This document shows, piece by piece, positions 26,639-35,600 of a stretch of DNA of 64,000 nt. Source of the stretch: Nocardia sp. NRRL S-836 (lineage in GTDB: Bacteria > Actinomycetota > Actinomycetes > Mycobacteriales > Pseudonocardiaceae); the NCBI RefSeq assembly GCF_001279525.1, contig NZ_LGDY01000093.1, forward strand, positions 62,001-126,000, read 5' to 3'. The notes under the pieces are model-generated. The model was not told the DNA's origin, searched no databases, and worked only from the letters and a program-made list of their open reading frames with translations. The position numbers were made by a program, and so were the translations under genes. Each line of letters begins with the position of its first letter. Position 1 is the stretch's first letter.

Positions 26639-27414
26639 ACGGCGAGCTGTGCGCTCACGAGGAGCTCGCCGTCGGCTGGGCGATGCACTCCCTGGAGCCC
26701 GACGAGGAAGCGGCGTTCCGCGACCACCTGCCGACCTGCCCCACCTGCCGGCACACCGTGCAGGCCACCCAGGAGGTCCTGGCGGGCATCGGCGGCGCGG
26801 TCCGCCAGGAACAGCCCCCACCCCACCTGCGCGCGCGGCTGCTGGAGCAGATCGAGCACACCCCCCAGGACACCCCCGCTCCGCGCCCCGCCGCACCCCC
26901 GACCCCGCTGCGCCCGCAACACCGCCGCCGAACCGGCCGCGTCCTGCTGGCCGCCGCGGCCGCACTCGCGGTCCTGGCCGCCGGCACCTACCTCGGCGTG
27001 CGCGTGACCCAGCTCTCCGACGAGGTGGCCGCCGCCCAGTCCCGCACCGACGACCTGAACAGGGCCCTGCTCCTGGCCGCCGACCCCACCACGAACCGCG
27101 CGGTGCTGCGCGCCACCGGTTCCGGCGACGACGTGGCCGTGGTCCTCTCCGGCCCCACCTCCGCCGCGGTGATGCCGATGAACCTCAAACCGAACGACTC
27201 CGGTCACGTTTACGTGGTTTGGGGCGCAAGCACGAAAGCGCCGGTACCGTTGGCCATGTTCGACGTGCGCGCCGGCTCGACCACACCACAACTGCTCCCG
27301 TGGTCGTCCGACGCGCACAAGCACACGACCTTCGCGGTCTCACTCGAACCCGGCCGCCAGCCCCCTCCGAAACCCTCAGAGGTGCTGGCACTGGGTCAGG
27401 TTGCGCCCGCCTGA
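26635..27414 (+). CDS. Anti-sigma factor, RskA-like with zinc-binding (ZAS) domain
   Basis: A 259-residue single-pass membrane protein. The N-terminal cytosolic part has the zinc anti-sigma pattern HxxxCxxC in 'FRDHLPTCPTCRHTV', plus 'HEELAVGWAMHSLEPDEEAA'. A transmembrane helix follows ('VLLAAAAALAVLAAGTYLGV'), then the extracytoplasmic RskA-type domain ('YVVWGASTKAPVPLAMFDVR'). It should hold the adjacent sigma factor at the membrane until proteolysis or redox change. The GTGA overlap with the sigma gene keeps the two proteins in stoichiometric amounts. Confidence 0.9.
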   Translation: MNGELCAHEELAVGWAMHSLEPDEEAAFRDHLPTCPTCRHTVQATQEVLAGIGGAVRQEQPPPHLRARLLEQIEHTPQDTPAPRPAAPPTPLRPQHRRRTGRVLLAAAAALAVLAAGTYLGVRVTQLSDEVAAAQSRTDDLNRALLLAADPTTNRAVLRATGSGDDVAVVLSGPTSAAVMPMNLKPNDSGHVYVVWGASTKAPVPLAMFDVRAGSTTPQLLPWSSDAHKHTTFAVSLEPGRQPPPKPSEVLALGQVAPA

Positions 27415-27436
27415 GTCCCAACAGGATGATCGACAC

Positions 27437-27859
27437 ATGACCAAGCCCGACGCGAAGCCCACCGAGCACAAGGGCTGGCGCCACCGGTTCCACCGCAACC
27501 CGGCGCTGAACCTCGCCTACCGCATCGGCGTCGGCGTGATCGGCGGCCTGGTGCTGGCTGCGGGCGTCATCATGATCCCGTACCCCGGCCCCGGCTGGCT
27601 CGTCGTCTTCGCGGGCCTTGCCATCCTCGCAACCGAGTTCGAGTGGGCCGGCCGCGTCCTGAAGTTCGCCAAGCGCTACTACGACCGCTGGGTCGAGTGG
27701 CTGAAGCGCCAACCCGCCTGGGTCCGCGGCCTCGTGATGGCCGGCGTCTGCGCCATCGTCCTCGCGACCTGCTACCTCCTCAACGTGTTCGCGCTGGTAG
27801 GCGGCTGGTTCGGCCTCGACTGGGCCTGGTTGCAGAGCCCGATTTTTGGTTCTCGTTGA
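27437..27859 (+). CDS. PGPGW-motif transmembrane protein (TIGR02611 family)
   Basis: A 140-residue membrane protein with the family motif 'IPYPGPGWLVVFAGLAILAT' followed by 'EFEWAGRVL' and a terminal hydrophobic pair. The family is widespread in actinobacteria and has no known function. Start: ATG 22 bp after the anti-sigma stop, so it may be part of the same transcript. It is the last gene before tRNA-Val(CAC) and the island. Confidence 0.85.
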   Translation: MTKPDAKPTEHKGWRHRFHRNPALNLAYRIGVGVIGGLVLAAGVIMIPYPGPGWLVVFAGLAILATEFEWAGRVLKFAKRYYDRWVEWLKRQPAWVRGLVMAGVCAIVLATCYLLNVFALVGGWFGLDWAWLQSPIFGSR

Positions 27860-27915
27860 TGATGTTGTAAGCTATGACCACACCGCGAGAGCGGGGCAAC
27901 ACCACAACAGAACAC

Positions 27916-27987
27916 GGGCGTTTAGCTCAGCGGGAGAGCGCTTCGTTCACACCGAAGAGGTCACTGGTTCGATCCCAGTATCGCCCA
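27916..27987 (+). tRNA. tRNA-Val (CAC), integration target
   Basis: 72 nt. The anticodon stem CTTCG/CGAAG holds loop TTCACAC, anticodon CAC (valine). T-arm ACTGG/CCAGT. The acceptor 5' strand GGGCGTT faces ATCGCCC, so pair 6 is T-T (27921 and 27981), whereas the related tRNA-Val(GAC) has A there. The 3' part from the anticodon stem is duplicated at two downstream sites, marking it as the attachment site of the island. Confidence 0.9.
27944..27987. repeat. attL: 3' end of tRNA-Val(CAC)
   Basis: The 44-nt sequence from the anticodon stem to the discriminator base is repeated without change at 54815-54858 and, with one deletion and one substitution, at 36935-36976. Identity ends exactly at the tRNA 3' end, as expected for tyrosine-recombinase integration into a tRNA gene. 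Confidence 0.88.
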
Positions 27988-28190
27988 TAGTGTGTTTTAC
28001 CAGTCCAAACGGCCGGCCGATGATCTTCATCGGTCGGCCGTTTGCGTTGCGTGAGAGCAAACTGGAAGCAGGGCCCTAGCCAACCCACGAGGTCCAGGCG
28101 AAGCTCTTGCTACCGAGATTTGCGAATTCGCAGGTCAGCGAATCGAAGACCATTCGATCGCTGGTGACCTCTTCGCCACCACCTGAGCGG
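27988..28190. repeat. Element A left end, related to element B left end
   Basis: About 200 bp directly after attL. It shares ordered similarity with 36977-37170: TGTGTTTT after the tRNA end, a GGCC-rich hairpin, 'GGGCCGTTTGC'-like sequence, 'AAACTGGAAGCAG' versus 'AAATTGGGAGCAG', and 'TGCTGGTGACCTCTTCGC'-like sequence near the end. The region has no gene. It indicates that both elements belong to the same integrative family. Confidence 0.65.
28007..28043 (+). terminator. Hairpin terminator after tRNA-Val(CAC) in the element left end
   Basis: Inverted repeat with 17-bp arms (AAACGGCCGGCCGATGA, one G-T wobble) and a 3-nt loop, followed by T residues within the arm. It lies 20 bp after the tRNA and is carried by the integrated element, so it replaces the native terminator that was displaced to 54865-54902. 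Confidence 0.75.
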
Positions 28191-28609
28191 TCACCGGCAA
28201 GGGTGCAACGCACATCAATTCCCACCCACCTCAAGCAACCTGGGCGGCCCCGAGCAATTCCTTCTGCAGGTCGGCAGCCGAGCCGGCTACGACAGACGCT
28301 CATCCAAACGATCCATTCGGCTGTCCGAGGACCACACCTACAAGATCTTCTAAGCACTGACCAACCTCGGCGTCGTGCCACTGGGGCATTGACGCCGCGG
28401 ACCGGCTCGTTCTGGCCTGGCTACGCCGAGCAGACCGCGGACTGGGAGCTGCCTGACGCGGTGCGCAGTTCGATCGTCGCCGTCGGCCTGCGAAGCGCTC
28501 GGCGACGCGTCTACCTCGGCGCGTTCTTCTGATCGAGTGCATGGCTCCTGGATCGAGAGCCGGAGTCCCGTAAAACCCTGCCCACGCCCGGCCACGTCGT
28601 GCCGGGCCG
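28191..28609. other. Element A left region without a recognisable gene
   Basis: About 420 bp between the left-end repeat and the first Wadjet gene. Short reading frames are present (for example one ending YLGAFF near 28530), but none has a ribosome-binding site or a recognisable domain. It may be the relic of an integrase or transposase; I cannot support either. Confidence 0.35.
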
Positions 28610-29857
28610 GTGAGCAGTTCTGCCAAAGTTGACTTCATGCGCGCGTTAGACCGACTCGGGTCGCCAGCCCTGATGCCCTTGTGGAAGGCCGTGCACGACC
28701 GGATTTCGTCGGGACGTCAGGTCAGCCGGGTGAAGGCCGGCCCCCTCGACGAGGAACAACGGTCGGCTGTGGCCGATCTGCTGGGAACTGATCGCCTGCC
28801 GGGCGAGTACGCGACGGTGTCGATGGCCGCGCTCGACGAGTTGCTCATGTCCGCAGTGGGTGCCGGGGCGCGCGAGGTTGTCGTGGCCCTGCTGGGACCG
28901 CTGGACGACCGGGCCGGACAGCGGGCGTTGGCCGATGCCTCCCGCTCCGAGCTGTGGGCGTGGCTGGACAGCCATGTCGTGGTTACCAGCCAACCGGCGT
29001 TGAAGGGGTGGGTGGAGTCCATTCGGCGCGCAGGGCTCGTCGCCGGTTCTGTCGAGCGCACCAGGAGGGAACTCGATCGCGCTTTGCGAATCCTCGCCGC
29101 ATTGCCCGCGGCGGGCGTGCCTCTGCCAGTGCTCGCGGAGAACCTGCTCGGTGATCCGCACGCCCTGGACGAGGGAACGCGGGGCGCGGGGATGGTGTTG
29201 CGGGCACTGGCGGAGTTGCACGACGTGGAGCTGCCGGGGAACGCTCAGGAGCGTCGGGCGCTGTGGGAGAGCGCCGGGGTGGTCGAGGACGAGCTGTCGT
29301 CGGTCGTCTTGGCCGCCGGGCTGAGGTTGAGCGGTGTCGGCGGACAGGTCCTGCGGGTGTGTGCGGACGAGGGGCACGTCGCGGCCCTGACGTTGGCACA
29401 GGTGCGGGCCACCTCGTTCGTCGGCGCGCCACAGGAGGTGTGGGCCTTCGAGAACCCGAGTGTGCTCGCGGTGGCGGTCGCCCGGCTCGGGCCCTCGTGC
29501 CCGCCGATGGTGTGCACGTCGGGGTGGCCCAACAGCGCGGTGATCGCCCTGCTGCGCGGGCTGGCCACGGAAGGATCCTCGCTGCGCTACCACGGTGACT
29601 TCGACGGTGAGGGCGTGCGGATCGCCGCGCACGTGATCGCCCGCACGGGCGCCACGCCTTGGCGCATGGCAACTGAGGACTACCTGCGGGCGTTGGGTGA
29701 CGGCACGCCGGTGGGACGGGTCACCGAGGCGCCCTGGGACGACGGGCTGGCCAGCGCGATGCGCGAGCACGGGTCGGCGGTTCCGGAGGAGCGGGTCACT
29801 GCTCGCTTGCTGGACGAGATCCAGGAACGCGGGCGGGTTGTCGGTGGGCTGCCGTAG
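28610..29857 (+). CDS. jetD: Wadjet JetD-like nuclease subunit (DUF2399 / TIGR02679 family)
   Basis: A 415-residue protein. The C-terminal DUF2399 region is a TOPRIM-type fold: the strand-1 Glu in 'VWAFENPSVLAVAVARLG' (Glu281) and the DxD in 'LRYHGDFDGEGVRIAAHVIA' (Asp330/Asp332) are both present, so the nuclease site looks intact. The N-terminal region starts 'ALDRLGSPALMPLW', as in TIGR02679 proteins. In Wadjet complexes JetD cleaves closed circular DNA after loop extrusion by the SMC subunits. The GTG start fits family length better than the ATG 27 nt downstream. It is the first gene of the operon, a less usual position. Confidence 0.82.
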   Translation: MSSSAKVDFMRALDRLGSPALMPLWKAVHDRISSGRQVSRVKAGPLDEEQRSAVADLLGTDRLPGEYATVSMAALDELLMSAVGAGAREVVVALLGPLDDRAGQRALADASRSELWAWLDSHVVVTSQPALKGWVESIRRAGLVAGSVERTRRELDRALRILAALPAAGVPLPVLAENLLGDPHALDEGTRGAGMVLRALAELHDVELPGNAQERRALWESAGVVEDELSSVVLAAGLRLSGVGGQVLRVCADEGHVAALTLAQVRATSFVGAPQEVWAFENPSVLAVAVARLGPSCPPMVCTSGWPNSAVIALLRGLATEGSSLRYHGDFDGEGVRIAAHVIARTGATPWRMATEDYLRALGDGTPVGRVTEAPWDDGLASAMREHGSAVPEERVTARLLDEIQERGRVVGGLP

Positions 29858-29886
29858 CGTGCTCGACTGAGGGGAGGAGGGAAGTC

Positions 29887-31434
29887 TTGGCTGCCATGCG
29901 CGTGCCATCGGAGATGTTCCGGTTCACCACGGGCGAGCGGGCGGAGCTGTACGTCGCGATCCTAAATGCGTTCGGCGAGGCCAACGAACGGCTTGAGACC
30001 GCTCTCGGGCTGGACGACGTGCGGTCGAGACTTCGCGCTGTCGGTTGGCTCGACCCCCTCGATGACCAGGATCTCATCGACGCGCTGGGCAGCTTGCGCG
30101 GCTGGGGGCTGCTCGACGTCACCCAGAACCACGCCGAAAACTACCGGACCGCCGACGAGTACGAGCGGCGCAACATCCAGTACTCGCTGACCAGACGAGG
30201 TGAGGCCGCACTTGCCGGGGTGGTGCACGCGATGGGCGTGCTGGCCTCGACCGGAGCGCTCCAGACCGCCGTTCTCGATGCGATCGCGGACCGGCTTGCT
30301 GAACTGGCCGTGCACCTCAGTGATCACGGCGCGCCAGATCGCCGGGTCTTCAGCACGCTGGTCGAACTCGAAGGTCACCTGGAAGCCCTGCGGGGCAACA
30401 CAAAGCAGTTCAACGGCGAACTCCAGCGCCTGCTGCGCGCCGAGGGCGCCGACCAGGACACCTTCCGCGAGGTCAAGTCGGCGACCGTGGCCTATCTCCA
30501 GGAGTTCACCACGAACCTGGAGCAGCGCACGCACGCGATCGCCAATCGGATCGCCGTGGTCGAGGGCTACGGTGTGCCTCTGTTGCATCATCGGGCGTTG
30601 CTCGGCGCAGAGCTCCCGCCCACCGGGAACGACGGTGCGGACGTGGCATGGCTGGAGCTGCGCCGGGCCAGATGGGAGGGGTTGCGGTCGTGGTTCCTTC
30701 CGGTGGACGGCAGCACACCGCGTGCCGAGCAGCTGTTCACGGTCGCTCGGCGCGCGATCATCGCGTTGTTGCAGGTCCTGGACCGGATCACCGAATCTCG
30801 ACGCCGATCGACCAGCGCGGCGGCCGACTTCCGTGAGCTGGCTCGCTGGTTCGCCGCGGCGCCGTCGGAGGAAGACCTGCACCTGCTGTGGGCCACGGCT
30901 TTCGGCTTCGGTTCGGCCCGGCACGCCCACCTCGCGCACGCCGATCCCGAACTGGTCAGCTCGTCGGCCGGCTGGTCCGAGGCACCTCCCGTGGAGGTGT
31001 CCGCGCTCCTGCGCAGTGCGGGCCGGACCGAGCGGTTCAGCCGCACCGGACGAGTGCGCGACGTGGCGGCGGTCAAGGCGGTGCGTGCCGAACGGGCTCG
31101 CGCTGAGCGGGCCGCGCTGAAGGCCGCCTGGGACCGGCTGGACACCGGAGGCGGCATCCGGCTCTCCCGGTTCGCGCAACTGGAACACGAGGTGCTCGAA
31201 CGGCTGCTGGAGTTGCTCGGACGAGCCTTGGCCACAGCGCCGGACCCGCACGGCGTCCACCGGGCCACCACGGGCGACGGACGGGTGGAGATTCTGCTGA
31301 CCCCGCCGCGGGAGCACCGTGAGCACGCCGTGATCCGGAGCCCGCGCGGGGTGTTCATCAGCCCGGACTACGACGTCGAGATCCGCACGGCGGGTGGCCG
31401 CACGACACGCCCCCGGGAAGCTGAGGCCGGATGA
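29887..31434 (+). CDS. jetA: Wadjet JetA-like kleisin subunit (DUF2397 / TIGR02677 family)
   Basis: A 515-residue mainly alpha-helical protein with 'SEMFRFTTGERAELYVAILN' at the start, 'QYSLTRRGEAAL' and 'PPVEVSALLRSAGRTERFSR' later, matching TIGR02677. In Wadjet this subunit bridges the SMC heads. The start is TTG with AGGAGG 6 bp upstream; an ATG three codons later is possible but has poorer spacing. It is 29 bp after jetD and overlaps the next gene by ATGA. Confidence 0.82.
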   Translation: MAAMRVPSEMFRFTTGERAELYVAILNAFGEANERLETALGLDDVRSRLRAVGWLDPLDDQDLIDALGSLRGWGLLDVTQNHAENYRTADEYERRNIQYSLTRRGEAALAGVVHAMGVLASTGALQTAVLDAIADRLAELAVHLSDHGAPDRRVFSTLVELEGHLEALRGNTKQFNGELQRLLRAEGADQDTFREVKSATVAYLQEFTTNLEQRTHAIANRIAVVEGYGVPLLHHRALLGAELPPTGNDGADVAWLELRRARWEGLRSWFLPVDGSTPRAEQLFTVARRAIIALLQVLDRITESRRRSTSAAADFRELARWFAAAPSEEDLHLLWATAFGFGSARHAHLAHADPELVSSSAGWSEAPPVEVSALLRSAGRTERFSRTGRVRDVAAVKAVRAERARAERAALKAAWDRLDTGGGIRLSRFAQLEHEVLERLLELLGRALATAPDPHGVHRATTGDGRVEILLTPPREHREHAVIRSPRGVFISPDYDVEIRTAGGRTTRPREAEAG

Positions 31435-32663
31435 GCAACCTGGCGAACCAGCTGGTCATCGCCGAACGCGAGGAGGTCTCGCGGGCAATCCGCCTGCTCC
31501 TCGCGGCACCGCTGATCAGCGCCAGGACCGCACCGGAGGCGTTCGACCTCGTGCGCAGGCGGCGGGACCCGGTCGAGAAGTGGTTCGACTACTACTGCGG
31601 GTGGTCGCTCGTGGTCGAGCCGCGCTTGGGATACGCGCGGCTGGCCAAGGTCAGGCTCGCCACCGATCCCACCCGTCCGGCACGACGGCACCGTGCCGGC
31701 CGTGCCCCGTTCGACCGCCGCCGGTACACGCTGATGTGCGTGGTGGCCGCCGAGCTGCTGGCGATTCCGGTCACCACCATCGGACTGCTGGCGGACCGCG
31801 TCGTCCAGGCCTGTGCGGCGGACCCGGCCCTGCCGCGGTTCGACACGTCCAGTCGCGCCGAACGGATGGCGTTCGTGGACGCGCTGCGCCTGCTGGAGTC
31901 GTTCGGCGCGGTCGAGGTGGTGGACGGCGTCACCGACGCGTACGTGGACTCCGCCGCGGCGAAGGTCCTCTACCAGGTGGATGCCACGCTGCTCATGCGC
32001 CTGCCGGCGGCCCCGGTCGGCGCCTCGCAGGTGGCGGTACCCGCCGACGAGGTCCCGTTGCTCTTCCCGGAGCTGCTGACCAGGCTGTCCAGGGAACGGC
32101 GTTACGGCGACACCGACGACGAGGTGTCCGACGTGCGGCGCAACCTGAGGCTGCGGCACTCGGTGTTCCGCAGGCTGGTCGAGGACCCGGTCGTGCACCG
32201 TGACGAGCTGACGCCCGCGGAGCTCGCCTATCTGGAATCCCCGACAGGTGGCCAGCTCCTGCGCCGGGCCGCCGACCAGGCGGGCTTCCTGGTGGAGGAA
32301 CGTGCCGAGGGCTTCATGCTGGTCGATCCGGACGGCCTGGCCACCGACAGCCGGTTCCCTGACGATTCGAGCAACGCCAAGGTCGCCGCACTGCTGCTCC
32401 TGGACGGAATCGCGTCCGCGCCCGGACCTGTCGCCGTGGAACAGCTGCACGGTGAGGCCGACGCGCTCCTGAACCGATTTCCCAAATGGGCCAAGGGTTA
32501 CCGCGGCGAGAACGGTTCCGGCCGGCTGGTCGCCGACGCACTCGAAGTGCTGACCGCGTTCGGCCTCGTCCGGGTCGGCGGCGGAGTCGTGCGAGCCCGT
32601 CCCGCCGCCGCCCGCTACGCGGTGACCCGAACCAGCACCGACGACGTCGAGGACGAGCCATGA
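31431..32663 (+). CDS. jetB: Wadjet JetB-like subunit (DUF2398 / TIGR02678 family)
   Basis: A 410-residue protein; 'EREEVSRAIRLLLAAPLISA' and 'YTLMCVVAAELLAIPVTTIG' are typical of TIGR02678. The family corresponds to the KITE-type winged-helix subunit of Wadjet complexes. Both ends overlap neighbours by ATGA, showing translational coupling of jetA-jetB-jetC and a need for fixed stoichiometry. Confidence 0.82.
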   Translation: MSNLANQLVIAEREEVSRAIRLLLAAPLISARTAPEAFDLVRRRRDPVEKWFDYYCGWSLVVEPRLGYARLAKVRLATDPTRPARRHRAGRAPFDRRRYTLMCVVAAELLAIPVTTIGLLADRVVQACAADPALPRFDTSSRAERMAFVDALRLLESFGAVEVVDGVTDAYVDSAAAKVLYQVDATLLMRLPAAPVGASQVAVPADEVPLLFPELLTRLSRERRYGDTDDEVSDVRRNLRLRHSVFRRLVEDPVVHRDELTPAELAYLESPTGGQLLRRAADQAGFLVEERAEGFMLVDPDGLATDSRFPDDSSNAKVAALLLLDGIASAPGPVAVEQLHGEADALLNRFPKWAKGYRGENGSGRLVADALEVLTAFGLVRVGGGVVRARPAAARYAVTRTSTDDVEDEP

Positions 32664-35600
32664 CGGTGACCGAACTGCCGAGCGCCAGCACCGGCACGGA
32701 GCCCGCGGCAGTGATCAGGTGGGTGCCGGAACGCGCCGGGATCTTGAACGTGTGGCGCTATTACGACGAGGTCTTCCGATTCCACAAAGGACGGTTGCTG
32801 CTGCGCGGCCCCAACGGCACCGGCAAGTCGAAGGCGCTGGAACTGCTGCTGCCCTTCCTGTTCGACGCCAATCTGCGCGCCAACCGGCTGTCCACGTTCG
32901 GCACGTCCGAGCGCACCATGCACTGGAACCTGATGGGTGACGGGGCGTCCGGTGCCACCAGGGTCGGCTATGTGTGGCTGGAGTTCCGCTTCCCCGGTGC
33001 GAACGGCTCGCTGGACAGGTGGTTCTCCTGCGGCGCAAGGCTGGCCGCGACCAAGCACACCACCACCGTGCACCCGGACTACTTCACCACCGACCTCCGC
33101 ATCGGTGTACCGAACGGCCTCTCGCTCACCGACCAGCACGGCGCCCCCCTCACGACCAAGGCGCTGGAAGCCGCGCTCGGCGAGCAGGGGGTGCTCCACC
33201 AGAACGCCGCGGACTACCGGTCCACCGTGCGCTCGACCCTGTTCCACGGGTTGAGCGAACAGCGCTACGACGCACTCATCACGGCCCTGCTCCAGCTCCG
33301 CACACCCAAGCTCTCGCAGCGGCTCGACCCCGTGCTGCTGTCCACGCTGCTGTCCAAGGCCCTGCCGCCCCTCGGCGAGGCGGAGATCAGCGATCTGGCC
33401 GAAGGCTTCGAACGCCTGGACCGGCAACGTGAACAGCTCAACCGCATGGACGCGGAAGTGGAGGCAGCGCAGCGCCTCGGAGCGAGGCAACGCGCGTACG
33501 CCCAGCGAGTGCTGCGCGCCGCTGCGGCGAAGCTGATCTCCGCGACGACCGAGCTCGGGAACCTGGCGGAGGCCGCGAAGCGCTCGGCCGAGGAGCACGA
33601 ACGTGCGGCGCTGCGCAAGGAAGAAGCCGAGGCGCTCGAGGATCAGCTGGAACGGCGGATCGTCGACACCGACGGGCGTGTTCAAGGCCTGATCGGTAGT
33701 GAGGCGTACCGGAAGGGTGAACAGCTCGACCGGTTGCGAACCCAGGTCCGCCAGGCGCGTACGGCCGCCACGACGAGGCGCGCCGACGCGACCCGCCATC
33801 GCGAGACCGCCCGGGCTGATGTGGAGGCCGCGGACACCGCCGCCAGGCACGTGGAGGCACGGACCAGGACCGCCGCGGCGCTGGCCGAAGTCGCGTCAAC
33901 CGACGCCACCCGCGTCGGGCTGGCCTCCGTCCACGCGGAGATCACCAGAGCCCTCGACGATCCCTCTCGGTCGCGGGGTCTGCTGCGCGCCGCGGTGCAG
34001 GCACGGGGTCAACAGGTGGAAGCCGTGCGCGCCGCGTTGAGCGAGCACGGGGTCGCCGTCGCGGGCAGGAAGGAGACGGAGCAGGCACTCGACGAGGCCA
34101 GGGAAGCACTCGCGGACGCCGTTGAACGGCGCGCGGTGCTGAGCGCCCGCCGCGACGAAGCACTCGCGAAGCTGCAAGACGCCATCGTGACCTGGGCGGC
34201 GGGCTGCCGCGAACTCGTCTTTCCCGAGCCCGGCGCGCTCGCAGGTCTCGCTGCGGCGGAGACCGCCCTGCTGTCCCAGGTCGACGCCGTCGCCAGGCGC
34301 GTGCTGGATGCCGTCACCAGGGAGGAGACCCTGGTGGAAACGGCGCGGGAAGACACCGAACGTGAACGTGGCGCACTGCGCGAGGAGGTCCGCCGGCTGC
34401 TGGCCGAACAGGACCTGCCTCCCCTGCCAGCGCACACCCGCACCACCGACCGCACAACGATGAACGGCGCGCCGCTGTGGCGGCTGGTCCGCTTCGCCGA
34501 CGCAGTGCCGGAGGAGGTCCGCGCGTCGGTGGAAGCCGCACTCCAGGCGTCGGGCCTGTTGGACGCCTGGGTCGGCCACGACGGCGCGATCACCGGGCAC
34601 GACACGTTCGCCGTGCCCGGCTCCGTACCCACGGCGCCGGGCCGGTCGCTCGCCGAAGTCCTCGTGCCCGAGGTGGACACGCCCGTGACCACCGGCGTCG
34701 TCACCCGCCTGCTGGGTGAGGTGGCCTACGGCGAACACCCGCCAAAGGGGCACCCGGCGGCGATCGGCGCCGATGGCGGCTGGCGCCTGGGCACCCTGCG
34801 CGGCACGTGGCAGAAGGATGAGGCCGCACACATCGGCGCGTTCGCCCGACAGCGGGCCAGGCAACGTCGGTTGACCGAACTGCGCGAGCGGATCACCACG
34901 TCGGAAGAGCTGATCGAGACGCACAACGCCGCGCTGCGAACGCTTGCGTCACGCAGGTCGGCCGTCCAGGTCGACCTGGATGCGCGGCCCGGCCATGCCG
35001 ACGCGGACGCGGCCCTGGAAGCACTCACCAGGGCAGAGGCGGCGGTCTCCACCGTCGATGGCGTGGTCCGGCGCTCGCTGGACACCCTGTCGAAGCAGGA
35101 GCAGCGCGTTGACCGCGCCCTGCGCGAGCTGACCGCGGCCGCGGCCGAACACAGCCTGCCCACGGAGCGAAAGGCGCTCAACGCCGTGGCGGAGGCCGTG
35201 AACGCCTTCCGCGCCGCCGCCGACGCGTGGATCGACGAGCACACCACCCTGGTCGCGACGCGTCGCGAAGCCGACCGAACCGCCGAGCAGGCCCAGCGTT
35301 CCCGGCTCGTCGCCGAGCAGCGAGAGGCCGAGGCGGACGAAGCCGAAGCCGTGGCCAGCAGACTGGACAGTGAGCTGGACGCCGTCGAGGGCACCATCGG
35401 CGTCGACTTCCGGAGCGTGCTCGACCAGCTCGGCGCCCTGCGGGTCGAGCTCGACGAACTCAAGCAGCAAGTGGGCAGGACGCGAAAGGAGATCAGCGGC
35501 CTGGCCCAGCGGCTGGGTGAGCTGACCACCCGGCGCGCCACCGACGCGGAGGTTCGCGACAGCGCCATCGGAGTTCGCGACCAGGCGGCAACTCGCTTCC

